Notes: a model not told the origin generated them from the sequence alone. DNA of 64,000 bases from Desulfobacterales bacterium (GCA_034520365.1 JAXHNP010000006.1:923001-987000); one strand, 5' to 3'. Counted from the stretch's first letter, positions 15,993 to 25,877 are shown. A program made the numbers and translations.

Positions 15993-17302
15993 CAGGGTAA
16001 CCGCATTTGGAAATTAGCCTTCGAGAATCTTCATCAGATAGTCATTATCCCATCCGGCTTTGAGTCTTTTTGATTTTATACTTTTCTTTTTCGCTGTGGT
16101 TTCTTTTTTTATCAAATTCAACGCGATATGCCGGAGTACGGCAAGATTTTCAGGCGCGTTGCCTTTTCTGGCTCTGCTATCATCTTCCCTGAAAGACACA
16201 TCTAATACCCAATGAAGACTGTTTTCAATGCCCCAGTGGTTTCGTATCGCATCTCCAAATTGTTTGGCATCACTCTCGAGGCTGCCGATATAATAACTTG
16301 TTTCCTTTTCGATCTTCTCTGTGAAATGCCTTTCGCGTTCAACCATACAGATAGTATTTAAATTTTGCCAATCCTCTTTGCCCTGAAGCCAGTCGATATC
16401 CGAAGTTGTCCAATAACGCCGGATTTCAATTTTCCCGTGCTCGCCATCGACCGTTTCATAGTAATCGTATGGACACCCCTTAAACTGTTTGGCTGCTTGC
16501 TCTTCAAAATACAAAGCGATATTTTCATGTAAATTGCTTTGATTGCCCTTCAAGGCTAAGACGTAATCGGCGTTTTTGTTAACAATATCTTCGGCAATTT
16601 TTGTCTGACAGCCCATAGCATCAATGGTTACAATGCAGCCTGCTATTTCCAGAGTTTTGAGGAGTTCCGGAATAGCGGTTATTTCATTTGATTTGGCATC
16701 TGTTTTCCTTTGTCCCAAAACGATTCCATTAGCCGAAGCCCAGGCGCTAACCATATGAATGGCGGACTTGCCATTACTTTTGTCATGAGAGTGCCGAAGC
16801 GTTTTGCCATCAACGGCAACAACTTCTCCTTTGGTAATTTGCCTGATTGCCTGTATCCAGTCCAGAAAGGATTGTTTAAACTCCTCGGGGTCGATGCGGG
16901 AGAAAATTCGTTCAAAAGTGTCAGCAGAGGGTATCCCATGGGGAAGTTCCAAAAATTTTTTAAACCAGTCGTATTTTGCATTGCCAAACAGACAGATTTG
17001 TTCATAATTGTCGGCATTGCAGATAACGGCGCAAATAGCAATCGTAATAATATCAATTAGTTTATGTCTTTTGTTGTCTCTTCGGGGGTCGGTTAAATTT
17101 TCAAAATGACTGCTGATGTTTGAGTTCTGCATTTTTTGCCTCCCATTGATAAAAAATTTGTAATATTATCAATGGGTAGCACATTTCTATCCAAATGTCT
17201 AGATTTTTTAAGTAATTTTAGATATTTATACAAAGGCCCGTATTGTTTGGTATAATGCTAAATTGCTTTCTGATACATATAAATCCAAATGCGGTTACCC
17301 TG
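15993..17302 (-). mobile_element. complete ISAs1-family insertion sequence (1310 bp)
   Basis: Perfect 19-base terminal inverted repeats: CAGGGTAACCGCATTTGGA at 15993-16011 and its complement at 17284-17302. It is flanked by an exact 10-base target-site duplication, GGCATCAGGA, at 15983-15992 and 17303-17312. It holds one intact transposase gene. Perfect ends, intact duplication and intact frame point to a recent insertion. It landed just beside MITE-like copy 2. Confidence 0.93.
16014..17132 (-). CDS. ISAs1-family (H-repeat type) transposase
   Basis: A 372-residue DDE transposase. The N-terminal DUF4338-like/H-repeat segment has DPRRDNKRHKLIDII. DDE-domain features include VVAVDGKTLRHSHDK (first D, about 127), GCIVTIDAMGCQTKIAEDI (second D, about 185) and NHWGIENSLHWVLDVSFREDDSR (the E region, about 310). 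Length is typical and there is no frameshift, so it is likely functional. The coding region is lower in GC than its neighbours, consistent with recent acquisition. It occupies nearly the whole insertion sequence. Confidence 0.95.
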   Translation of the reverse strand: MQNSNISSHFENLTDPRRDNKRHKLIDIITIAICAVICNADNYEQICLFGNAKYDWFKKFLELPHGIPSADTFERIFSRIDPEEFKQSFLDWIQAIRQITKGEVVAVDGKTLRHSHDKSNGKSAIHMVSAWASANGIVLGQRKTDAKSNEITAIPELLKTLEIAGCIVTIDAMGCQTKIAEDIVNKNADYVLALKGNQSNLHENIALYFEEQAAKQFKGCPYDYYETVDGEHGKIEIRRYWTTSDIDWLQGKEDWQNLNTICMVERERHFTEKIEKETSYYIGSLESDAKQFGDAIRNHWGIENSLHWVLDVSFREDDSRARKGNAPENLAVLRHIALNLIKKETTAKKKSIKSKRLKAGWDNDYLMKILEG

Positions 17303-17371
17303 GGCATCAGGATAAAAAGATTTAAAACATGCGCATCTTATGGTAGGATTTAAACTTGAAATGGGCGCGGA

Positions 17372-17458
17372 TGTCATTTCGAGTCGAACTGGAGTGAGAA
17401 ATCTTTCAATTGCATGATTTCTTTAGGTTTCTCCTCGCTATCGCTTTTCGAAATGACA
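17372..17458. repeat. palindromic repeat with TGTCATTTCGA ends
   Basis: TGTCATTTCGA (17372-17382) and TCGAAATGACA (17448-17458) are perfect inverted ends of an 87-base element; the interior also partly pairs (GAGAAATC with GATTTCT). This type is widespread in environmental bacteria. The rest of 17313-17537 shows only short AACCGTGAACCGTGAAC repeats before hypC. Confidence 0.65.
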
Positions 17459-17537
17459 GGCGGGAGGAGCTATGTTAATGCCATCGTGCATAACCGTGAA
17501 CCGTGAACTTTGAACCCCCAACTGACTAAAGAGATTT

Positions 17538-17777
17538 ATGTGTCTGGCGATTCCCTCCAAAATTATTGATATCAACACGAGCTCGAATATTGCCACCATA
17601 GATGTTGACGGGGTCAGACGGGAGGCCAGTCTAATGCTTCTCGAGGACGCCCGGGTGGGTGATTACGTGATTGTGCATGCCGGTTTTGCCATTCAGAAGC
17701 TGGATGAAGAGGCGGCCCTGGAATCACTCAATCTGCTCCGTGAAACATTTTTCTCAGATCCGGAAAACAGCCGGTAA
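17538..17777 (+). CDS. hypC: hydrogenase maturation chaperone HypC
   Basis: A 79-residue HypC/HupF protein. It begins MCLAIPSK, with the essential Cys2 exposed after removal of Met1. HypC binds HypD and carries the Fe(CN)2CO unit to the hydrogenase large subunit. The barrel pattern (IDVDGVRREASLMLLEDARVGDYVIVHAGFAIQKLDEEAA) is complete. It is first in a cluster hypC-hypF-hypD-hypE followed by the structural genes. Confidence 0.95.
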   Translation: MCLAIPSKIIDINTSSNIATIDVDGVRREASLMLLEDARVGDYVIVHAGFAIQKLDEEAALESLNLLRETFFSDPENSR

Positions 17778-17830
17778 AATCGGTTCGGAGAAGCAGGCCG
17801 TGCCGAAAAAATGAGATTCCGTCGATTTTA

Positions 17831-20161
17831 ATGAAAACCGACCTTAACGGGGATACGGGAATACAAGCAGGCAGTGCCCCGGCTGCCCGAAAGATTGTTG
17901 TCACGGGTATCGTCCAGGGGGTCGGCTTTCGGCCGTTTATATATCAGCTGGCCATTAAGCACAACCTGAGCGGCCGGGTAGCCAACACCGCCTCGGGCGT
18001 GAGCATTCATGTGGAAGGCGATCCTTCACAGATTGAGGCGTTTCTATCGGATATCTCCTCAAAAACCCCGCCGCTTGCCCGGATCACCGATATTTCCAGC
18101 CGCTCTCTATCCCCTGAAAATTTAACGGATTTTACCATTTCCCCAAGCGAGGCCGGCGCGGTCAAATCCACGCTGATATCCCCGGATATTTCCATCTGTT
18201 CGGATTGCCTGGCGGAGCTGCTTGATCCCAAAGACCGCCGGTATCGGTATCCGTTCATTAACTGCACCAACTGCGGGCCCAGATATACGATTATCGATGA
18301 TATTCCCTATGATCGACCGAATACCTCTATGAAGCATTTTAAAATGTGTGAAGCCTGCCAGGCGGAGTATGAGGATCCTCAAAATCGGCGGTTTCATGCC
18401 CAGCCCAATGCCTGTCCGGTTTGCGGGCCGCAGGTGCAGCTGTTTGACCGGCACATGACTGAAATCCCCTCCGGCGATCCGGTCAGCGAAACCGTCCGCC
18501 TGTTAAAACAAGGCTTTATCGTAGCGGTTAAAGGTCTGGGCGGGTATCATCTGGCTGTTGACGCTGAAAACCCTGAGGCGGTGCATGCGCTCCGGCAGCG
18601 AAAGCACCGGGCAGAAAAGCCGTTTGCCTTAATGTCTCTTGATTTGGAAACCATCCGGCAGTATGCACAGGTTGCAGATGATGAAGAAAAAATGCTTGCA
18701 TCCCCGCAGCGGCCCATTGTCTTTTTAAAAAAGCGCAGCAGCCACTGTATTTCAGATGCGGTTTCCCCGGAAAACCGGTATTTTGGCGTGATGCTGCCCT
18801 ATACGCCGCTGCATTATCTGCTGCTCGCCCATGGTTTTACCGCGCTTGTGATGACCAGCGCCAATTTAAGCGAAGAGCCGATTGTCATTGCCAATGACGA
18901 GGCGTTTGACCGCCTTTCCCATATTGCCGACTATTTTCTGATGCATAACCGGGATATTTATCTCCGAAGCGATGACTCGATCATGCGGCATACCGCCGGC
19001 AGTCCCCGGTTTGTCCGCCGATCCAGGGGATATGTGCCCACCCCCATATTTCTGCACCGATCCCTGCCGCCCATACTTGCCTGCGGTGCGGAGCTTAAAA
19101 ATACCATCTGCCTGACCAAATCCGACCAGGCGTTTTTAAGCCAGCACATCGGTGATCTGGAAAATATTAAAGCATTTGATTTTTTCAAAAAGACCATTTC
19201 GCATATGAAGCGGATCCTGGATATCGCACCGGAGATTATCGCCTATGATATGCATCCCGGGTATTTGAGCACCCGGTACGCGCTGGAACAGAGTGATGCC
19301 ACTTTGGTGCCGATTCAGCACCACCATGCCCACATTGTAAGCTGCATGGCGGAACATGGAATAGAAGGTCCGGTGATCGGGCTTTCCTTTGACGGCACCG
19401 GATACGGGACCGACGGCCGGATATGGGGAGGCGAATTCCTGATTGCGGAGCCGGCAAATTTTGAACGGCCGCTTCATCTGGCCTATATGCCCATGCCGGG
19501 CGGGGAGGCGGCCATCAAAGAGCCGTGGCGGATGGCGGTAAGCTATCTTTTCGAGACCTTTGGCGAGGAGTTTGAAAGCCTGGATCTGCCGGTTCTTAAA
19601 ACCATACCCGCAAGTAAAATCCGCATTATCAAAGATATGATCGTAAAACGCATCAATTGCCCGGAAACCTCGAGCCTTGGCCGGTTGTTTGACGCGGTGG
19701 CGTCCATACTGGGCCTTCGCCACCAGGTGAGTTTTGAAGGACAGGCGGCCATGGCCCTTGAAATGATGGCCCGCCAAAAGACCAATTATTTAAGTGCGCC
19801 CGACCTCTATGGGTATGATCTTTTCACCCGTGATGCCTGCGAAATTTCCGTACGCCCGATCATCAATGGAATCGTTAAAGATTTGAAAAAAGGAGTTCCG
19901 CCGGCTGAGATCAGTTCAAAATTTCATTTAAGCCTCATGAGCATTTACACGGACCTTTGCGGCCGGATGCGCAGTGAAACCGGCATTAATCAGGTGGTTT
20001 TGAGCGGCGGGGTATTCCAGAATGCCCTCTTGCTAAAGGGGCTGATTCAGGGGCTTGAACGGGAAGGCTTCCGGGTGTTTACCCAGCGCCAGGTTCCGAC
20101 CAATGACGGCGGCATTGCGCTGGGTCAGGCGGTGGCGGCGGCAGCCGCGGCAACCGGATAA
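17831..20161 (+). CDS. hypF: carbamoyltransferase HypF
   Basis: A 776-residue HypF, which makes thiocarbamate on HypE from carbamoyl phosphate as the source of the cyanide ligands. Domains in order: acylphosphatase (VTGIVQGVGFRPFIYQLA, about residues 25-105), two zinc-finger pairs (CSDCLAELLDPKDRRYRYPFINCTNCGPRYT and CEACQAEYEDPQNRRFHAQPNACPVCG, about 120-205), a YrdC-like domain (about 215-400, LKQGFIVAVKGLGGYHLAVDA) and a Kae1-like domain with metal-binding HHHAHIVSCMAEH (about 495). Length is normal. The gene lies 53 bases after hypC. Confidence 0.97.
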   Translation: MKTDLNGDTGIQAGSAPAARKIVVTGIVQGVGFRPFIYQLAIKHNLSGRVANTASGVSIHVEGDPSQIEAFLSDISSKTPPLARITDISSRSLSPENLTDFTISPSEAGAVKSTLISPDISICSDCLAELLDPKDRRYRYPFINCTNCGPRYTIIDDIPYDRPNTSMKHFKMCEACQAEYEDPQNRRFHAQPNACPVCGPQVQLFDRHMTEIPSGDPVSETVRLLKQGFIVAVKGLGGYHLAVDAENPEAVHALRQRKHRAEKPFALMSLDLETIRQYAQVADDEEKMLASPQRPIVFLKKRSSHCISDAVSPENRYFGVMLPYTPLHYLLLAHGFTALVMTSANLSEEPIVIANDEAFDRLSHIADYFLMHNRDIYLRSDDSIMRHTAGSPRFVRRSRGYVPTPIFLHRSLPPILACGAELKNTICLTKSDQAFLSQHIGDLENIKAFDFFKKTISHMKRILDIAPEIIAYDMHPGYLSTRYALEQSDATLVPIQHHHAHIVSCMAEHGIEGPVIGLSFDGTGYGTDGRIWGGEFLIAEPANFERPLHLAYMPMPGGEAAIKEPWRMAVSYLFETFGEEFESLDLPVLKTIPASKIRIIKDMIVKRINCPETSSLGRLFDAVASILGLRHQVSFEGQAAMALEMMARQKTNYLSAPDLYGYDLFTRDACEISVRPIINGIVKDLKKGVPPAEISSKFHLSLMSIYTDLCGRMRSETGINQVVLSGGVFQNALLLKGLIQGLEREGFRVFTQRQVPTNDGGIALGQAVAAAAAATG

Positions 20162-20279
20162 ATATTCCTTAATGGATAATTTTATGGTTTTATTAAAAAG
20201 GGTTTTATGTTATAAATTTGAACACTGATTATTATCGTAACCATTGTGCGCTTCTCTTTAACAGGCATTTCACGCCCAT

Positions 20280-21362
20280 ATGAAGCATATACAGGAATAC
20301 AGGGACAGCAGGCTTTCCCGGAGAATCATCGAGCAGATCGCAGCGGTCAGTGACCGTAATATCCGCATCATGGAAGTTTGCGGCACTCATACGGTCTCCA
20401 TTTTCAGAAACGGTATACGCACTGTGCTGCCGGAGAATGTCTCCCTGATTTCCGGTCCGGGCTGTCCGGTCTGCGTAACCGATCAGAGAGAAATTGATAC
20501 CGCCATCGCCCTGGCCGAACAGGAAAATGTCATCATAGCGACTTTCGGTGATTTGATCCGGGTGCCGGGCACCTTTTCCTCCCTTCAAAGTGAGCAGGCC
20601 GCCGGACGGGACATCCGGATCGTCTATTCCACTTTTGATGCCATTACCCTGGCCAAAGAAAATCCGGGAAAGAATGTCGTCTTCCTGGGTATCGGATTTG
20701 AGACCACCGCCCCGACAATTGCGGCCTCGGTTTTGGCCGCGGAAAAAGCCGGCATTACAAACTATTTTGTCTATTCGGCCCATAAGTTGATGCCCCCGGC
20801 GCTTGAAGCCCTCATGGATCTGGGCGTCAGCCGGATTGACGGGTTTCTGCTTCCCGGCCATGTCTCGGTCATCATAGGCACGAAGGCGTATGCCGAATTT
20901 TTCGAAAAATATCGTATCCCCTGTGTGATAACCGGCTTTGAGCCGGTGGATATCCTTCAGGCGCTGTTTAACCTGACTGAGATGATTAATACCGGTTTGC
21001 CCCGGCTGGAAAACGGCTATCCCAGGGCGGTTACGGAAGCCGGCAATACCGGCGCGATAGAAATTATGTATTCCGTATTTGAGCCCTGCGATGCCTCCTG
21101 GCGGGGGATCGGCCGGATCTCCGGCAGCGGGCTTCGATTCCGGCCGGATTATGCATCGTTTGACGCAAAAGCCTATTTCGATCCGTATGTGCCTGAGGCG
21201 ATGCCGCCCAGGGGATGCGCCTGCGGCGATATTTTGACCGGGACGTTAACCCCTCCGGAATGCCCGCTTTACAAGAAAAAATGTACACCCGTAAATCCGG
21301 TGGGGCCCTGCATGGTCTCAAGCGAAGGCACCTGTGCGGCTTACTATAAGTACCACGACTAA
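20280..21362 (+). CDS. hypD: hydrogenase maturation protein HypD
   Basis: A 360-residue Fe-S scaffold on which the Fe(CN)2CO unit is built together with HypC. Family motifs seen: EVCGTHTVSIFRNGIR, SGPGCPVCVT with its two cysteines (about 66-69), GFETTAPT, LLPGHVSVIIG, GFEPVDIL, and the 4Fe-4S cysteines in the C-terminal region (RGCACGDILTG..PPECPLYKKKCTP). It ends 9 bases before hypE. 118 bases separate it from hypF. Confidence 0.97.
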   Translation: MKHIQEYRDSRLSRRIIEQIAAVSDRNIRIMEVCGTHTVSIFRNGIRTVLPENVSLISGPGCPVCVTDQREIDTAIALAEQENVIIATFGDLIRVPGTFSSLQSEQAAGRDIRIVYSTFDAITLAKENPGKNVVFLGIGFETTAPTIAASVLAAEKAGITNYFVYSAHKLMPPALEALMDLGVSRIDGFLLPGHVSVIIGTKAYAEFFEKYRIPCVITGFEPVDILQALFNLTEMINTGLPRLENGYPRAVTEAGNTGAIEIMYSVFEPCDASWRGIGRISGSGLRFRPDYASFDAKAYFDPYVPEAMPPRGCACGDILTGTLTPPECPLYKKKCTPVNPVGPCMVSSEGTCAAYYKYHD

Positions 21363-21371
21363 TACCTGACT

Positions 21372-22382
21372 ATGGATCAAAACAGAATACTTCTGGATCA
21401 CGGCAGCGGCGGCAAGCTTTCAAATGATTTGATTGCGGAGCTCATGCTGCCGGCATTTGACAATCCGGTGCTTGCCGGGATGGAAGATGGCGCGTCAATA
21501 AGCCTGGATGGCTGCCGGCTGGCTTTTTCGACGGATTCCTATGTTGTGGATCCCATTTTTTTCCCCGGCGGCAATATCGGCGATCTGGCGGTAAACGGCA
21601 CCATCAATGATGTGGCCATGTGCGGAGCCGCGCCGCTCTATTTAAGCGCCGGCATTATTATCGAGGCGGGATTTCCAAAGGCTGATTTAAAGGAGATTCT
21701 GGCGGCCATGGGTAGCGCCGCCAAGTCGGCCGGCGTCCAGATCGTGACCGGCGATACAAAGGTGGTGGCCCAGGGGGTGGCGGACAAGATTTTTATCAAC
21801 ACCTCCGGCATCGGCATAATTCCCGAGTCTGTACAAATTTCTGCCGCCAACGCCAGGGCCGGGGATAAAATTATTTTAAGCGGTACGCTGGCCGACCACG
21901 GCATGGCGGTTTTATCCCGCCGGGAGGGGCTTGAATTCGAGTCCCCGATTCAAAGCGACAGCGCGGCCTTAAATCATCTGGTGCGGCGGATGTTTGAGGT
22001 TTGCCCGGATATTCATGTGCTCCGGGATCCCACCCGCGGCGGGGTGGGCACGGCTTTGAATGAGATCGCCGGCCAGTCAGATATCGGCATCCGGATATAC
22101 GAGAATTCAATTCCCATAAACAACAGCGTGGCCGGCCTATGCGAACTTCTGGGGTTTGACCCGCTCTATGTGGCCAATGAGGGTAAACTTTTGGCATTCG
22201 TCGAAAGCAAATATGCGGATTCGGTCGTAAAAGCCATGAATGCCGATCCGCTGGGCCGGGCGGCCTGCGTGATCGGCGAGGTGGTGGGGGATCACTCCGG
22301 TAAAGTCATAATGGAAACCGCTATCGGCGGAGAGCGTATCATTGATATGCTGACCGGCGAGCAGCTGCCGCGGATCTGCTGA
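21372..22382 (+). CDS. hypE: carbamoyl dehydratase HypE
   Basis: A 336-residue PurM-like enzyme that dehydrates the S-carbamoyl group on its C-terminal cysteine to thiocyanate. It has LLDHGSGGKLSNDLI near the start, STDSYVVDPIFFPGG, GDTKVV and RDPTRGGVGTALNEIA, and it ends in PRIC with the modified cysteine last. It directly follows hypD. Confidence 0.97.
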   Translation: MDQNRILLDHGSGGKLSNDLIAELMLPAFDNPVLAGMEDGASISLDGCRLAFSTDSYVVDPIFFPGGNIGDLAVNGTINDVAMCGAAPLYLSAGIIIEAGFPKADLKEILAAMGSAAKSAGVQIVTGDTKVVAQGVADKIFINTSGIGIIPESVQISAANARAGDKIILSGTLADHGMAVLSRREGLEFESPIQSDSAALNHLVRRMFEVCPDIHVLRDPTRGGVGTALNEIAGQSDIGIRIYENSIPINNSVAGLCELLGFDPLYVANEGKLLAFVESKYADSVVKAMNADPLGRAACVIGEVVGDHSGKVIMETAIGGERIIDMLTGEQLPRIC

Positions 22383-22465
22383 TACGGTTTTCTTTTTTGA
22401 TAAAGGGGTGTTTTAGGCATGTATGTTAAATGCAATGTTGCCTGACAGGTGAAAGGAGAGGGTCA

Positions 22466-23428
22466 ATGGATGAAAAAGAAAAGCAGGAACAAGAGTTTTA
22501 TGAAAGACTAGAGAAAAGAGGGGTCACGCGTCGGGACTTTATGAAGTTCTGTACGTTTCTGACCGCAACCATGGGGCTGTCGGCTTCATATGTCGCCAAG
22601 GTGGCGAACGTGTTTGCCGCAACCCCGAAACGCACACCGGTTGTCTGGCTTCATTTCGCCGAATGCACGGGATGTACGGAATCAGTTTTGCGGACCATGT
22701 ATCCCTGGGTTGATGAGCTGGTACTGGAAATCCTGAGTATTGAATACCATGAGACCATCATGGCGGCGGCCGGCCACCAGGCGGAAGAGAACCTCCAGGA
22801 GGCCCTCAAGAAATACAAAGGTGAGTTTATCTGCATCTGCGAGGGCGCGATCAGCACCAAAGACGGCGGTGTGTACGGCAAAATCGGCGGCCGCACGTTT
22901 CTGGAAGTCGCCAAGGATGTCGTCCCCAAAGCCGCGGCAGTGGTTGCCATCGGGCAATGCGCCTGCTACGGCGGGGTACAGGCGGCGGCCCCCAATCCGG
23001 GCGGATTTAAGGGGGTAAAAGAGGCGCTTAATCTAAAGCGAAGAGAAATTATCCATCTCCCCGGCTGTCCGCCGAACCCGATCAATTTGGTGGGCACTGT
23101 TGCCAACTACCTGCTGTTTAATAAACTGCCGCAGCTCGATTCCGTCGGCCGCCCGCTGTTTGCTTATGGCAAGACCATCCATGATCAATGCCCGCGGCGT
23201 TCTCATTTTGAAATGGGCGAGTTTGCCCCATCCATCGGATCTCCGGAAGCAGATATGGGTTGGTGTCTGTATGAGCTTGGCTGCCGCGGCCCCATGACCT
23301 ATAACAATTGCCCGACAGCTAAATATAATGACGGGACCAGCTGGCCGGTGGAAGCGGGACATCCCTGTATCGGCTGCAGCGAGCCGAATTTCTGGGACTA
23401 TCTGTCGCCGTTTTATCAACCCATGTAA
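22466..23428 (+). CDS. periplasmic [NiFe] hydrogenase small subunit
   Basis: A 320-residue Fe-S subunit of a group 1 uptake hydrogenase. The start at 22466 is set by AAAGGAGAGGG just upstream. A Tat signal (TRRDFMKF, arginines at 22-23) with a hydrophobic stretch ending VFAA sends the folded complex to the periplasm. The proximal cluster has AECTGCTES and IGQCACYGG and LPGCPPNP; the distal has IHDQCPRRSHFE and CLYELGC; the medial has NNCPTAKYN and PCIGCSEPNFWD, with proline in place of one cysteine, the pattern of a [3Fe-4S] medial cluster. It is followed after 48 bases by the large subunit. Confidence 0.96.
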   Translation: MDEKEKQEQEFYERLEKRGVTRRDFMKFCTFLTATMGLSASYVAKVANVFAATPKRTPVVWLHFAECTGCTESVLRTMYPWVDELVLEILSIEYHETIMAAAGHQAEENLQEALKKYKGEFICICEGAISTKDGGVYGKIGGRTFLEVAKDVVPKAAAVVAIGQCACYGGVQAAAPNPGGFKGVKEALNLKRREIIHLPGCPPNPINLVGTVANYLLFNKLPQLDSVGRPLFAYGKTIHDQCPRRSHFEMGEFAPSIGSPEADMGWCLYELGCRGPMTYNNCPTAKYNDGTSWPVEAGHPCIGCSEPNFWDYLSPFYQPM

Positions 23429-23476
23429 AAAACGGTTATCAAAAATTACAACCCGTTTTCATAGAGAGGGAATACC

Positions 23477-25117
23477 ATGAGCAAACGAATTACCATCGAT
23501 CCCATGACCCGGCTTGAGGGTCATCTAAAAATCGACGTGGAGGTTGAGGACGGAAAAGTTAAAAACGCCTGGAGTTCGGGTCAGCTTTTCCGGGGAATTG
23601 AAATCATTCTGCAGGGCCGGGACCCGCGGGATGCCCATCATTTTGTCCAGCGCTCATGCGGGGTCTGTACCTATGTCCATGCGCTGACCTCGGTCCGTGC
23701 GGTGGAAGATGCCATCGGCATTGATATCCCGGAAAATGCAAAGCTGGTGCGCCGGCTGCTGCACGGGGCCCAGTTCATGCATGATCACATTGTCCATTTT
23801 TACCATCTGCATGCGCTCGACTGGGTGGATGTGGTCTCCGCATTAAAAGCCGACCCCCAGAAGACCGCCAAGCTGGCAGATAATCTTTCCAATGCGCCCT
23901 GGGGCGGCACCACCTATTACAAGGGTGTCCAGGATCGCTTGAAAACCTTTGTGGAAAGCGGGCAGCTGGGCATTCTAAATAACGCCTACTGGGGTCACAG
24001 CGCGTATAAGCTGCCGCCGGAGGCCAACCTGATGGCAGCGGCCAATTACATCGAAGCTTTGCGGTTGCAGGCCAAAACCGCCCGACTGCATGCAATTTTC
24101 GGCGGCAAGAACCCCCATCCGCAGTCCCTGGTTGTGGGCGGCGTCTCATCGATTAAGGATTTGACAGCGGATCGGATTCTTGAGTTCAAGTACATCTGGC
24201 AGGAATCCCAGGATTTTGTGAAAAACGTCTATATTCCGGATCTTCTGGCGGTTGCCTCCTTCTACAAAGACTGGGGCGGCATCGGCGGTACCACCAATTT
24301 CCTGTCCTGGGGCGATTTTGCCCAGAACGGCAAGGAGCCGGAGAGCTATCTGATGCCGCGCGGGCTCATCAAAGACAGGGATTTAAAAAATCCGCATGCT
24401 GCGGATCAGCAAAAGGTAACCGAGCATGTGACCCACGGCTGGTATGCCGACGGCGAGGCCAAGCATCCCTATGATGGGGAGACCAAGCCGGTGCCCGGCG
24501 ATTACGACATGGAAGGCAAATACACCTGGTTCAAGGCGCCGCGCTATGACGGCCAATCCTGTGAAGTCGGTCCGCTGGCGCGCGTCCTGGTGGCCTATGC
24601 CAATGGGCAGCCGGCAGTTAAAGAAAATGTGGATGCGGTGCTTAAAAAGCTTGATGTTCCGGCCAGCGCCCTTTTCTCGACCCTTGGCCGAACCGCCGCC
24701 CGCGGCATTGAAACCCTGATCATCGGCGAAGCCATGGCCGGCTGGATCGATGAACTGGTGGCGAATGTGGGCCGCGGCGATAAAAAAGTCTACCAGAAAT
24801 ATGAAATGCCGGATGAAGCCATGGGATACGGATTAAACGATGTCCCCCGCGGCGCGCTGGGACACTGGATCAAAATTAAAGATAAAAAGATTGCCAACTA
24901 CCAGTACGTGGTGCCGTCTACCTGGAACTTCGGGCCGCGCTGCGCCAAGGGCACGCTCGGACCGGTTGAGGAATCCCTAATCGGCACCCCGATCGCCGAC
25001 CCGAAAAAACCATTGGAACTGCTTCGAACCGTTCACTCTTTTGACCCATGCATTGCCTGCGGCATTCATGTGATCGATCCGGATTCCAACGAGGTGTATC
25101 AGGTGCGGGCGACTTAA
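23477..25117 (+). CDS. [NiFe] hydrogenase large subunit
   Basis: A 546-residue catalytic subunit. The nickel-binding L1 motif RSCGVCTYVHALTSVRA is near residue 57 and L2, DPCIACGIHV, near the C-terminus. Both L2 thiols are ordinary cysteines (TGC codons), so this is a [NiFe] and not a [NiFeSe] enzyme. Residues after the last His (VIDPDSNEVYQVRAT) form the peptide removed by the maturation protease two genes downstream. No cytochrome b subunit gene follows, so electrons probably pass to soluble cytochrome c, as in Desulfovibrio-type periplasmic enzymes; this is inference. Confidence 0.97.
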   Translation: MSKRITIDPMTRLEGHLKIDVEVEDGKVKNAWSSGQLFRGIEIILQGRDPRDAHHFVQRSCGVCTYVHALTSVRAVEDAIGIDIPENAKLVRRLLHGAQFMHDHIVHFYHLHALDWVDVVSALKADPQKTAKLADNLSNAPWGGTTYYKGVQDRLKTFVESGQLGILNNAYWGHSAYKLPPEANLMAAANYIEALRLQAKTARLHAIFGGKNPHPQSLVVGGVSSIKDLTADRILEFKYIWQESQDFVKNVYIPDLLAVASFYKDWGGIGGTTNFLSWGDFAQNGKEPESYLMPRGLIKDRDLKNPHAADQQKVTEHVTHGWYADGEAKHPYDGETKPVPGDYDMEGKYTWFKAPRYDGQSCEVGPLARVLVAYANGQPAVKENVDAVLKKLDVPASALFSTLGRTAARGIETLIIGEAMAGWIDELVANVGRGDKKVYQKYEMPDEAMGYGLNDVPRGALGHWIKIKDKKIANYQYVVPSTWNFGPRCAKGTLGPVEESLIGTPIADPKKPLELLRTVHSFDPCIACGIHVIDPDSNEVYQVRAT

Positions 25118-25179
25118 ACCTAAATTGATCGTTCCAAATTTTTAAAATATAGATTTTTGCATTCTTTATCCTTTTCGGT

Positions 25180-25196
25180 CCCCCTTTAAAAGGGGG
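25180..25196. terminator. CCCCCTTTAAAAGGGGG hairpin
   Basis: A short palindrome downstream of the large-subunit gene, a minimal version of the G/C-tract repeat seen elsewhere. It may attenuate transcription before the protease gene. AGATTAAGAGTAAG-type repeats follow (about 25214-25240). Confidence 0.4.
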
Positions 25197-25248
25197 ATCG
25201 AGGGGGATTTTAGATTTAGATTAAGAGTAAGGGTAAGACGGGAAGGTT

Positions 25249-25746
25249 ATGGCAGAACCGCATATTGTGATAATGGGCGTGGGCAGTATTCTGATGACGG
25301 ATGAAGGGTTTGGCGTCCGCGTGATCGAGGCCCTGGAAGAGCAGTATGAGTTTCCGGAAAACGTTTCCGTGGTGGACGGCGGGGTCCTGGGATTGAATCT
25401 TCTGGGCGTGATTGCGGAAGCCGATCACCTGATTGTTGTGGATGCGGTTCGCAACGGGGGCGCGCCCGGGGATTTCTATCGATTAACCGGTGAGGCCATC
25501 CCCGAGCGGGTTCGCGCCAAGAATTCCCTCCACCAGATCGATTTTCTGGAAACCCTGACCCTGTGTCAGGCAGTGGATGAAGTGCCGGAGACGGTGGTTC
25601 TGGGCGTCGAGCCCGAAGATATTGATTCACTGAGTGTTGAGCTGACCCCCACCATTAAGGAACGGGTTGAGCCGGCCATTGAAATGGTGCTGGACGAGCT
25701 GAATCGGCTGAATACATCGTATACCCGCAAAGCAGAGCAGAAATAA
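25249..25746 (+). CDS. hydrogenase maturation protease (HyaD/HybD family)
   Basis: A 165-residue endopeptidase that removes the large-subunit C-terminal peptide once nickel is in place. It has the family opening GVGSILMTDEGFGVRVIEAL (nickel-binding Glu/Asp near residues 18-20), VVDGGVLGLNLLG, VVDAVRNGGAPG with the second acidic ligand, and the His-containing SLHQIDFLETL. The gene is downstream of the structural genes and separated from them by about 130 bases of repeats. Confidence 0.95.
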   Translation: MAEPHIVIMGVGSILMTDEGFGVRVIEALEEQYEFPENVSVVDGGVLGLNLLGVIAEADHLIVVDAVRNGGAPGDFYRLTGEAIPERVRAKNSLHQIDFLETLTLCQAVDEVPETVVLGVEPEDIDSLSVELTPTIKERVEPAIEMVLDELNRLNTSYTRKAEQK

Positions 25747-25877
25747 TAGGTTTCAGGTGTCAGGTTTCAGGAAATATTATGCGAGGGAGTCAAAATTTTT
25801 GTAAGCCTGAACACTGAACACTGAAACCTTAACCTTTTAATTTTACACCTAATACCCTATACCTTAACCGTTAAGTC

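Noticed and set aside
25045-25080. Possible [NiFeSe] hydrogenase
   Set aside because: The L2 motif is DPCIACG with TGC codons, no TGA; it is an ordinary [NiFe] enzyme.
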